Source: Plasmodium brasilianum (lineage: Eukaryota; Apicomplexa; Aconoidasida; Haemosporida; Plasmodiidae). Taken from it: 64,000 bases of DNA. A program made the translations under genes and the position numbers. Of this stretch, positions 52,612 through 62,789 are shown in pieces (within the stretch, counting starts at the first letter, position 1; each line of letters starts with the position of its first letter). Below the pieces are notes generated by a model. The model was not told where the DNA came from and searched no databases. It worked only from the letters and a program-made list of their open reading frames with translations. The stretch spans positions 1,208,501-1,272,500 of the forward strand of contig NC_090124.1 of NCBI RefSeq assembly GCF_023973825.1, read 5' to 3'.

Positions 52612-55554
52612 ATGCTAAGATGTTTTAACAAATTTCACTTCAACTGTGCAAGAGATATTAACAGCAAACATCGGGGGATCATTAACTGTATGAAGGGGCT
52701 TATGAATTATGCTGGGCAAGCGAACGAATATTTTGAAAAAATAAACGAGGAGTACAAAAATGCACAACGGCTTATTCCGTTAAATGAAAATGAGACATTA
52801 AAAATAAGAAATTTGTTAATTAAAATTACAAATGAAAAAGGGTTACTTAACAAAATTGCACAGTTGTATAGCATTCCTTTATTTTTTTTAATGGACAATG
52901 ATGTTCGAAATAATTTTTTGAAATGTCTCAGTGAAGATACTACTCATTCCTATGAGTTAAGAGAGTTGCTTATGAACGAATTTAACAGCGAAGGTGGTAA
53001 TAATAATTATAATAACTTCTATATTAAAAATAATAGTGTTTTAAAAAATGGAACTGAAATGGAAAGTTTAGAATGTAAAAAAGATGATATAATAAAAAAG
53101 GAGGAAATTCGTTATGGAAAAATTTTCACCATTTTTCAAAATTTTATAAAAAAATACTACTACAAACAATGGATTTTTTATGAACATGTAAGAAAAATAT
53201 GTGATTTTACAGAAGTAAATGAATTTATAAAAAAAAGGAAAACAACAAGGAAATTATATTTATATGTTGGTCCAACGAATAGTGGTAAGACATATGAAGC
53301 TTTTACCAAATTAATTCAGTCAAAAAATGGGTTATATTGTGCCCCTTTAAGATTGCTAGCATGGGAAATACACAAAAAATTAATAAAATTAAATAAAGTT
53401 GTAAATTTATTAACAGGTCAGGAAATAGCCAAAAAAAAAGACAATTCACATACAGTTTGTACAATTGAAATGACTCCTTTAAATAAAAATTATGATTGTG
53501 CAATTATTGATGAAATTCAAATGATTAATGATAGCATCCGAGGATATGCTTGGACAAATGTATTGATAAATTTAAAATGTGAAAAGATATATTTATGTGG
53601 TAGTGAATATATTGTACACTTAATTAAAAATTTATCTGATATATTAAATGATCAATTAATTATAAAACGATTTAATCGATTAACCAAATTGGAGTTACAG
53701 GAGCATACAGAAAATTTAGAAAATCTTAAAACAGGTGATTGTATAATAACATTTTCAAGAAGCAATATTATGTTATTAAAAAAAAAGTGTGAACAATTAA
53801 AAAAAAGAGTTTTTATTATTTATGGGTCTTTACCCCCAGAAACTAAGAAGAAACAAATAGAGTTGTTTAACAATTATTGTAACTTAGGTAAAGAAGATAA
53901 GGAAGTAGGAAACAGCTCAATGGATACTAGGATAACTACTTTAAATGGTAGAAATAAAGACATGCTTAATGAAAAAGATTATAGTGATAAGGAAACTATT
54001 TTAATTGCTACAGATGTTATAGGTATGGGTCTGAATATTAGCATAAAGAGGATATTATTTTATTCTTTGAAAAAATATGATGGAGATAATTTAAGGTATT
54101 TAAGTATTTCTGAAATTTTGCAAATATCAGGAAGAGCTGGTAGGTATGATGAAAAGTGCACAGAAAAAATAGTTGGTTATATAACTTGTGTGCATTTAGA
54201 GGACCTAAACATGTTAAGAAATATTTTTAAAAATAGAAATCTTTGCCATTTAACTGGGAATGAACAAGTAGAAAGAAGAAAGAATATTTCAACTGTCGAT
54301 CGTACCGAATTTTCAAACGAGATAAATGAAGATTTTAGCCAACCTTACAAATATATTTATAATGGCACGTGCACTTATCTTAGCAGTGTGTTAAACATAG
54401 TGTGTCGTCAAAACAACCACGAGTTATGTACTTCCTCTGTAACATCAGTCAGCAACGGGCGTATGAAACATGATGCACCTGCAAAGGTCAGAATTGAATC
54501 AAACACAAACGATGATAATAGAGATTATGCTGCTAATAATTACGATAATGTTGCTAATAATTATGATGGTGATACTAATTACGATGGGCGAAGCTTCTTA
54601 CACAAAAACGAACGTAGCGTACCGTTACGTGCAGGATATTTTCCCGATTTTGGTACTATCGAAAATTTAGGAAGAATATTAGAATATGAACACAAGGCAA
54701 ACATACAATTACATGAAATATTGGAAATACTAGTTGATTATTTAAAGTTAAATGATTATTTTTTTTTAACCAAAAATTATAACCAAATGATATTTATTGC
54801 TAAATTTTTAAAACATATAAATATGGAAAAACGAATTTTGTTTATATATACCTTAGCTCCTATTAATATAAATAATGTAATTATTTTAAATGTAATGAAA
54901 ACATTTTCTATGTGTCATAGTATACTTGGGTATGTTGATTTTTTTGAATGTGTAGATCGCGATGTCCTACCTACACTATCTGAGGAACAAAATTTTAAAA
55001 GTGAAACTAATCATTATGATGAAGATATGATGGGAAAGGTACCCTTACTTGTGGGAAACGATACCATTGTCAATAATTCTACTGTTTTGGTCGACACGGA
55101 TAGCGAAAATGTAAACATCAACCAGATAAGCATCGAATGCATACGAAGTAAACGTATAAGCAGCGAACGTGTAAGCAGCGAACGTATAATAAGTAAACGT
55201 ATAAGCAGTGAACATGTAATAAGTGAACACATATACAATGATCATATAAAGAATGAACAAATAAATAACTGCAACAATCCACATAACAATCTCCCTGCGT
55301 TTGGTGTCAGATTCCCATTAAACACGCCCTCAAAAGATGGTCAACCCCTAAGTAGTTGTTCTTCAGGGGATAATTACTATACCAACATAGGTTTTGACGA
55401 GTATACCAAAGTATTAGAAGTTTACTATGAAATAATTGATTTATTCTGCTGGTTGCATACAAAATTTCCTAATATATATAAAAATATAAATTTAGTAAAC
55501 GACGAAAAAAATAAAGTTTCTACTGAAATTATTCACATGTTAACAAAATGTTAA
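52612..55554 (+). CDS. SUV3: SUV3-like ATP-dependent RNA helicase, probably organellar
   Basis: The frame opens at 52558, but the Met at 52612 gives a better N-terminus (MLRCFNKFHFNCARDINSKH), basic and hydroxylated like a mitochondrial presequence. This yields 980 residues. Helicase motifs follow the SUV3/SKI2 pattern: motif I GPTNSGKT (220-227), YCAPLRLLAWEI (Ia), motif II DEIQ (300-303), ATDVIGMGLNI (V) and ISGRAGR with GRAGR at 507-511 (VI). SUV3 unwinds RNA for degradation in mitochondria. Two low-complexity inserts split the C-terminal part (about 600-680 and 790-920), the second with repeated ISSER/ISSEH units. The stop codon at 55552 sits in an 11-bp tandem duplication; the frame shifted by that duplication continues as a plausible C-terminus. 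Convergent with SF1. Confidence 0.88.
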   Translation: MLRCFNKFHFNCARDINSKHRGIINCMKGLMNYAGQANEYFEKINEEYKNAQRLIPLNENETLKIRNLLIKITNEKGLLNKIAQLYSIPLFFLMDNDVRNNFLKCLSEDTTHSYELRELLMNEFNSEGGNNNYNNFYIKNNSVLKNGTEMESLECKKDDIIKKEEIRYGKIFTIFQNFIKKYYYKQWIFYEHVRKICDFTEVNEFIKKRKTTRKLYLYVGPTNSGKTYEAFTKLIQSKNGLYCAPLRLLAWEIHKKLIKLNKVVNLLTGQEIAKKKDNSHTVCTIEMTPLNKNYDCAIIDEIQMINDSIRGYAWTNVLINLKCEKIYLCGSEYIVHLIKNLSDILNDQLIIKRFNRLTKLELQEHTENLENLKTGDCIITFSRSNIMLLKKKCEQLKKRVFIIYGSLPPETKKKQIELFNNYCNLGKEDKEVGNSSMDTRITTLNGRNKDMLNEKDYSDKETILIATDVIGMGLNISIKRILFYSLKKYDGDNLRYLSISEILQISGRAGRYDEKCTEKIVGYITCVHLEDLNMLRNIFKNRNLCHLTGNEQVERRKNISTVDRTEFSNEINEDFSQPYKYIYNGTCTYLSSVLNIVCRQNNHELCTSSVTSVSNGRMKHDAPAKVRIESNTNDDNRDYAANNYDNVANNYDGDTNYDGRSFLHKNERSVPLRAGYFPDFGTIENLGRILEYEHKANIQLHEILEILVDYLKLNDYFFLTKNYNQMIFIAKFLKHINMEKRILFIYTLAPININNVIILNVMKTFSMCHSILGYVDFFECVDRDVLPTLSEEQNFKSETNHYDEDMMGKVPLLVGNDTIVNNSTVLVDTDSENVNINQISIECIRSKRISSERVSSERIISKRISSEHVISEHIYNDHIKNEQINNCNNPHNNLPAFGVRFPLNTPSKDGQPLSSCSSGDNYYTNIGFDEYTKVLEVYYEIIDLFCWLHTKFPNIYKNINLVNDEKNKVSTEIIHMLTKC

Positions 55555-55558
55555 CAAA
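55537..55558 (+). repeat. 11-bp tandem duplication at the SUV3-like stop codon
   Basis: ATGTTAACAAA occurs twice in a row (55537-55547 and 55548-55558). Because 11 is not a multiple of three, the second copy shifts the reading frame and creates the TAA stop at 55552-55554. Confidence 0.95.
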
Positions 55559-55839
55559 ACCGTTAAAAGAGAGAAATAAATTAGTTAAGGAGAGTAAACC
55601 CCTACTTCATATAAGGAGGATCCATATTTTGCAGCTAGCCAGAATGATTAAAAAAATGAGGTATGGCGTATGTACAACTCATGTGATATGTACACGGATT
55701 ATGTGTATATATATACACATAGAATTCACGTACACAACACATATATATGATACATACACGCATGATACGTGTGTGCGTTTTTCTCTATTTTCTTGTAACT
55801 ATTTTTTTTAGAATTATTTCATTTCGTGTTTTTATGTGA
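55548..55839 (+). other. Out-of-frame C-terminal extension of the SUV3-like gene
   Basis: From the second copy of the 11-bp duplication a frame runs on with protein-like composition (MLTKPLKERNKLVKESKPLL, then HIRRIHILQLARMIKKM). It ends at a donor, ATGAG|GTATGG (55660/55661). A T-rich acceptor at 55801-55811 would add RIISFRVFM and TGA at 55837-55839. If one copy of the duplication were absent, this would be the natural end of the helicase. Its last codons overlap the SF1 stop codon on the other strand. Confidence 0.5.
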
Positions 55840-58029
55840 TATTCACATCATCCTGATTACTCGTATCTTCTGATGGCAGTGGTGGGGGGTTCGTTTCCGG
55901 GGCTGACGCATGAGCGAGCACATCATCTGCATAGTTCATAGGTATTTGCGACCAATCTATAAAAAAAAAAAAAAAAAAATGTAATACCGATAACAGTTGT
56001 ACGTAGCAACGACAGTAGTAATAACAGTATCAGTAACAATAGCAATTTGGTAAAAACACATTTCTCATTACGCCATCAAATATGGGCGACGAGTAATACA
56101 TTTACATACAATCGATGGAACGTAATTTAAGCTTGCACGTATGCGCACACTTGCATTGGCGCAGGCATCCTCATGAATGAACTCAGATGAGCTAAAATTC
56201 GTATGCTTACTCTGAAAACCCTGCAAGTATAACGGGTCTATGGGCATTTGTTGATTAGATGGAACCTGTTGACCATTCGGATAGGGCAAGGAACCATTTT
56301 GCATCATTCCGTTGTTCATAAATGGGAAATTAAAAAAATTTGGTAACATTGGCAAAGGTGGGTTTAAAGGAATATTATTTACACTTTGATAGTTCACGTT
56401 TGAATTGAAATTTTTTCCGTTAGCATTTCGCATAGAAGCATTAATGTTAATATTACTGTTGTTACTATTTCTATTACTTTTAGATAGGGGATCATAAAAA
56501 TTTTGTGAATTAAACGCTCTTAATTCATCATTAAATGAGTTATTATTACCTTGTCCTAAAGGAATAAAATTTGGATTGTTCATATTTTTACTGTTTATTG
56601 GTGGCATTATATTATTAACGTTTTTATTACTGTTTTGAAATTTATTATTGAAATCTAGGAAGTCTATTGTTGGATCATTAAAATTGTTGAAGCTATTAGT
56701 TGGTATTGTAAAATCACCACTCGGGTTAATGCTAACGTTACTAGTAGCATTATTTCCAATGGTATTATTACTAATAATATTGTTAGTATTTCCACTGTTA
56801 CTGTTATTTCCGTATGTAATTTCATTTGTCTTTTTGCCTGACTCAACAAATTGGGGACTGCTATTTTCCTTATCCGTGTTTAACTCACTCATCATTTTTT
56901 GATATTCCATATCAATTTTAATTTTTTCATATTTATTTGTTTGATTAAATTGATGATTTTTCACCTTATCATAAGGAGGCGGAGGTGTACCACCAGGTGG
57001 TGGTGCAGGTATGTTATTATTAGAGGTATCAAAATCATTTTTCTTAAAATTATTTTGTTTTGCTAATTTACAATCAAGGGTTATATGCCCATGATCTCCA
57101 CATAAATTACATTTAATTTCTGGTTTTTTAAAATTTTGTAAATTCATATTTTCTGGGCACTCAAATGTTAAATGAGTAGAAGAATTGCAGATTGAACATC
57201 TTTGTGTTTCTAATTGATTTAAATTTATACCATTAACTAAAGCTAATTGTTCTAATCCTTTTTTTTTATATTCTTCATGTAAAGGGTGAAATGGGTCTAA
57301 TAAAGGAGTTATTAAACTTACAGCTTTTTCTACGCATTCTTCTGTATCAGCTGATATATGAACATGTTTCGGCATATTTGCCTCTATATCTGTCTGATGA
57401 TCTGTTTTTTTCCCTTCTTTTTGCGTACCTTTACCTCTTATACTAATTTGTGCACCACTTTCTGCTTCTAATCTTTTATGATTACAACCACGTGGGCCTA
57501 TAATTAATCCCATAAAATTATATTCAGGATATTTATCCATTGGTATTTCTATTTTTCTTATTTTTTTTATTGGTTTATAATTTGGTGGAGCTACAAACCC
57601 TTTGACATGTTTTAATAAATATTCAACTAATCTATGATGTTCTTCAATCATACTATTTTTAATTCTTGCTTCTCTTGTATTTATTCTACTACCATTTTTA
57701 TCATATATGGGTGGAGGAGAGGCTGGTCTTATATCTGGATCTACATATTCTAATTCTCCTTTATTCAACTTTTTAGTCAATTCATCATATCTTTGTTCTC
57801 TCAAAAATTGGTCTAATTGAGATGGGGTTAACCCTGGGGGGAAATCCACAAACGGTAGTGGTAGATATGGCTTGTAATCCTCTGCTCCCCATTTACTTGG
57901 TACTACTTTATCTTCTAAAGCGGTATTGGACAAGATGTTTCCCCATCTTGACTTTTTTTTCGAGTGATCATCACATAATTTTTCAACTGGGGATAAATTA
58001 ACAAGGGCTACCAATGGATCGTAATACAT
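55832..58029 (-). CDS. SF1: Splicing factor 1 / branch point-binding protein
   Basis: Two exons: 58029-56211 and 55956-55832, joined by a CAGA|GTAAGC donor and a TTTATAG acceptor (phase 1), giving 647 residues. SF1 recognises the intron branch point in the early spliceosome, together with U2AF. It has the SF1 helix-hairpin region (residues about 45-130, SKWG and PPGLTPSQLDQFLREQRYD), a KH-QUA2 RNA-binding domain with the GxxG loop in GLIIGPRGCNHKRLE (174-188), and two CCHC zinc knuckles (C278-C291 and C307-C320). A PPPGGTPPPP stretch follows, then an N-rich region. The last exon ends acidic and proline-rich. An unspliced read-through would replace that exon with an implausible tail. The start MYYDPLVALV is the first Met. 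Confidence 0.95.
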
Positions 58030-59895
58030 ATCTGCACGAGCCGATATTGGTATTATAAATTATTTTTTGAAAATATACACTGATTGGGCACTTTCCACAC
58101 TACTTTTTTGGGGTAGGGGGTAGTTATATATGCATATATACATTTACATATATATATATATATATGTATATGTGCATATTTTTTTTCGAAAAGGCAGCTT
58201 TACTTTCAAACACAACTTTCTTACGAAAATTTTTGCGTAATCTGTGCGTAAATTATGTTCATAATATAAATATATGCGTAAAATACATAAAAAAAAATTC
58301 GATTTGGCGTTCTTTTAGCTCTTCAAAAATTCGTGAGGCGCTCATAAAATTCGAGATATTTTCTTAAAAATACCTTTACAATGTGACTTAATATACTTAT
58401 TTTTGCCTAGCCATTCCTTTTAAAATATTTATTTTTTATTTTTTTTGTCATTCATTTAGCATTTTCTACATGATATACATGAATATTTTATATGTCCTTA
58501 TGTAAGTACGTACGTATGTAATTAGTATGTACATATATATATATATAATATATATATATATATATGAATATTCAATGAGGGCAAATAATAGATAACAAAT
58601 ATTACATCATTGTGCAAAGAAAAAATGGCATGCCTCTGGCTCAGTAACGAAGGTACATAATAGCTACTTGCAAAAATGTTTTTGTCAAACGAGAAAAAAG
58701 CTTATTTAATTTTTCTGAAAATTTTTAAAAATCATAGCTATTTACTGCTAATTAAAATAAGAATGATTTTATTGCTTCTTCGCGTTAGTGCTTTATTTTG
58801 TTTTACCCTTTTTTAGTATGTAATTATTATATTATCTTTTTTTCACTGACTTTAATACATTAACAGAAGAAAGAGTTATAAAAAAAAAAAAAAAAATTAA
58901 AATTGGAAGTTACTATAACTTAAAATGTCGATATAACTATTCAGCATATATTACAATGCATTACATTACATTATATATAATATATTATTATATATTGTAC
59001 TACATTAAAATATATGTTTTTGTATTTTTTTTTTTTTTTTTCGTTTTGAGCTTGCAAATTTTCGGCGCATTCTTCATAATATTGTAATATACTGAATGGT
59101 AAATAAAAAAAAAAAAAAAGAATAAAAGAAAAAAAAGAAATGTAGAGACAAATGAATATATTATACTAAATATAAGTTCGCAAAACGGTGTTCCAAAAAA
59201 AAGGTAACATATTAATTTGCATATAAAGCTCATTTTTACATTTTTACCCCTAACATATTAATTTGCATATAAAGCTTATTTTTACATTTTTACCCCTTTT
59301 AATTTTGTTACATGAACAATACATCATATGCTTCTTTTTGATTAAGTAAAACGTAACACTAATATATATGTTAAATATATGTACAAAGCGGTATTTCACA
59401 TGTATAGAGTCAAAAAGGAAAACTTTTTAAAAGAACCATTTGGCGAATATGGAAAAAGGTATAATGATACACAGTTCCAGTGAATCACATTTCGGTCTTT
59501 TGTTTACCTTAGAAGGTTAATTAAAGGTTGTGTTAATTTCTTTTTTTTTTTTTTTATAAATTTTATCTCAAAAGTGGTTAACAAAATTTGATGGCTTAAA
59601 ATATGTTTTTAATTTCTGTACATGTACGTATAATTTGTGAATATTTATATATATTATTCACTAAAGAGCTATAAAAAAAAAATAAAATAAAATAAATAAT
59701 GAAAACCTTATTGACGTTCAAAAAAAAAAAAAAAAAAAAAAAAAAACGAATTACATAGGAGGAAGTTCAACACATTTTAGTGATAATTTTTGAATTTATA
59801 TTTTAATGCAATTTATTTTGCCTGTTTTTGTTTTATTATGTGCTTATATATATATACATATATATGTATAACACAAGTTTAATTCAATTTTGAAA
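58030..59895. other. Divergent spacer between SF1 and SOD2
   Basis: Contains the SF1 and SOD2 promoters. (TA)n at 58148-58165 and 58537-58564, poly(T) at 59027-59041 and 59535-59555, poly(A) at 59721-59745. A 46-bp tandem duplication lies at 59205-59296. The plus frame at 58164-58367 starts in repeat sequence and is not supported. Confidence 0.6.
59205..59296. repeat. 46-bp tandem duplication
   Basis: Two copies (59205-59250 and 59251-59296) of a unit that begins TAACATATTAATTTGC and ends TTTTTACCCC, differing by one base (C/T at the same position in AAAGCYCATT). It looks like a recent local duplication in the SOD2 upstream region. Confidence 0.9.
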
Positions 59896-60077
59896 ATGGT
59901 TACTTTGAGCATTTTTAATAAATTTTTTATACTCCTATTTATATTGGAACACGGCTCTTTTGAAGGTTCTAAATAATGCTGTTTTATTGAAATAAAAAAG
60001 CTCCATTTTTTCAGCCAAGTGGGCGTGTATGTGTATTGCTGCACCTTATACTTGTATATACAAATGAATGTGCATAC

Positions 60078-60133
<56 letters not shown>

Positions 60134-62789
60134 CAGTGTACGTATATGGGAATATGCTCTCCCAACTTTTTCGTTTTCCCAGGTATTCATGGGTTGAAAA
60201 GTACATGCAAATTAAATTACATAACCATTAACGCTTTCTTACCCGTAACTAAGAATAGCAATAATATTAGCAATAATAGAAATAATAATATTAGAAATAC
60301 CAATAATGATAATAGTAATATTAGTAATAATGACAACAATAAATACTTTTCTAAGTTGGATGAAAGTCTGTATGAAGAATGGGGAGTCAAATTATTGTGG
60401 AACTCGAAACCTTTCTCCTTAATGAAACTACCATTTGTAAATAGAGCTTTAATAATTCCAAATAGACATGTTTCGTTATGCACCGTTCGAATTAATAAAG
60501 CACACATATACATATGCATATACATATATATATATATATACATATTGCACATGCATGTATGTATGATTGTGTATACCTTAGTAATTAAATATTTTTCAAG
60601 TGTCTACACATACAGTTACGTGTATACAACATATCATACATGGGTCAACATTTCATCAATATTTTTTAGAACCCTCAAAAGATGGACCCCTTTTTAAGTG
60701 AAGAGGCAATTAAATATCACTACAGCAAACATCATGCTACATATGTGAAGAATTTAAATAGTAGGGGAAAATAAATTGGAATAAGATGTTTTTTATATAT
60801 GTGTTTGTACAGTAAAATGATATAATGTTTTGATATATTGTTTCCGCTTACATTGTAAAATTTTCTATTGAAAATTTTAATTTTTCCGTTCTGCTTATTT
60901 TTCTTCATATATGAATGTTTTTTTTTTTTTCTTCCAAGATTTAACTGAACAACACAACGAACTGAGAAACTTAACTTTAGAGGGTAAATCAACATGTTGA
61001 CCTAAAATTTGTTCTTTATTCTTCTTAAAAATGGAAAAAAAAACAAAAAAAAACAAAAAAATCATAATCATAATCATTACATTCTGTATGTCGTGTAAAC
61101 TTTTTATTTTTTTAAAAGATACACTTACCTTTTGAATATGTGATATGCATAACACTGTATGTATTACGGTAAATACCGTAACTTACATTATACTATATAT
61201 TATTCGTTACACGTCAAATGATATATATTGTACCTAACATAGTAATACTTTTTTTTTCTTTTTTTTTTTAAATCGTAGAAGTAATAGAAAAATACACAGG
61301 CCCTATTTACAACAATGCTGGTAAACTTTGGAAAATTGGAAAAATATATGAAATGTCTCTTTTTATTAAAAATTGCAAAGGAATATGTACAAATATGTAA
61401 TTCTCCATCGCTTCGCCTTCTTTTCTTTCCCCATTCGTATTTCCATTTTTTACATTGTCATTTAGTTAACCACAACTTTTTTTTGTAAAAATAGCATAGC
61501 GCATATGTATATGTGTAATATTTTGTGTTGTACAACTTTATTTTTTCTTTTGTATTAGCCCAAACTTTTAATCATAATTTATTTTGGTTGGGACTGAAAG
61601 AAGAGGGTGGAGGAAAACCATATGGTGAAATAAAAAACAAAATTGAGGACTCCTTTACCTCTTTTGAAAACTTCAAGGAAGTGTTTTTGAAGGAAGCGTC
61701 AGGTATCGTAATTACTCAATAAGGACAGTGTTTAGCATGTACCACTCGTTATTTATTATGTACCGTTCGGTATTTATTCTGCACCGTTCAGTATTTATTC
61801 TGCACCGTTCAGTATTTATTCTGCACCGTTCAGTATTTATTCTGCACCGTTCAGTATTTATTCTGCACTGTTCAGTATTTATTCTGCACCATTCAGAATA
61901 TATTGTACACCATTTATTATGTACTGTTCAACTTTAACCATTTCCTTCATTTTGTTTTTTTGGTTTCTTTTCCATCCCTTCTTTCATAACTCTGTTTATT
62001 TTTCCCTACAACAACATCTGTTCAGGTCACTTTGGAAGTGGCTGGGTATGGTTAATAATAAAAGACAAAAAATTAAAAATTTATCAAGGGCATGATGCGG
62101 ATAACCCTATAAAGAATAATATCGGACGACCAATTCTGACCTTAGGTAAGAGGAAAAGAAAGAATAAAGAAGTGTGTGAAAAATTACATATGCATATGTA
62201 AACATGTGCGTTAACATATATATATAAGAATATATGTACACTCCAGTGAAGGGGAAGACAACACCAATTCACATTTGATGCATTTTTTGCCGTACTATAA
62301 TTTTGGATATCTTTGCACAAAATTGATCTCCTCGCAGAATTTTCAAAAATTACAAGGGCTTTGTAGTTTAGGAATAAATTTTCACAAACATATAATTATA
62401 CATATATACTTATATATATAGATGTTCATGTTCATTGTACTATATATGTATTTTTTTTTTCGCCTCTTTTTATTAAGATGTATGGGAGCATGCATACTAT
62501 GTCGACTACAAAAATTCCAGAGTTGATTACATAAAAGGTACGAATTTTTTAACAAAAAAAAAAAAAAAAAAAAAAAGTACATGGCTAGTCATCTACGTTA
62601 GTCATATACTTTTACGTATATATTTAAAAAAATATGCGGGTATATTTTACATGGACACATAATATATAAATATTTTTTATTTATTTTATATCGACTTCTT
62701 AATTTGTTGATTTGTTTTTTTACCTTTTAGAGTGGTTTAATAAAATAAACTGGGATTTTGCCAATTACAATTTGTCTATCATAAACTGA
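59896..62789 (+). CDS. SOD2: Iron superoxide dismutase, SOD2 type, nine exons
   Basis: Exons: 59896-59965, 60183-60436, 60670-60760, 60939-60983, 61279-61320, 61559-61702, 62026-62145, 62478-62537 and 62731-62789; 885 nt, 294 residues, all GT-AG and phase-consistent. It converts superoxide to oxygen and hydrogen peroxide. The N-terminus ([20 protein letters not shown]) is a hydrophobic signal-like leader, then an Asn-rich linker (about 48-75), so the protein is long for an Fe-SOD (about 195-200). Metal ligands are H125 (KYHYSKHH), H173 (QTFNHNLFW), D256 and H260 ([11 protein letters not shown]). GSGWVWL and the DYKN segment support the Fe/Mn-SOD fold. The leader and synteny fit organellar SOD2 (PF3D7_0623500), not cytosolic SOD1. 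An in-frame stop lies 27 bp upstream of the ATG, which fixes the start. Confidence 0.95.
60075..60128. repeat. (TA)n microsatellite in SOD2 intron 1
   Basis: About 26 uninterrupted TA dinucleotides inside the first SOD2 intron, the longest pure TA run in the window. Confidence 0.95.
61739..61928. repeat. 21-bp minisatellite in SOD2 intron 6
   Basis: Copies at 61781, 61802, 61823, 61844, 61865 and 61886 of a 21-bp unit beginning GCACCGTTCAGTATTTATTC, with two degenerate copies on each side. It lies entirely within the intron between exons 6 and 7. The FILHRSV frame is the translated repeat. Confidence 0.95.

Noticed and set aside
61728..61937. 69-codon frame with repeated HRSVFIL
   Set aside because: A 21-bp minisatellite inside SOD2 intron 6.
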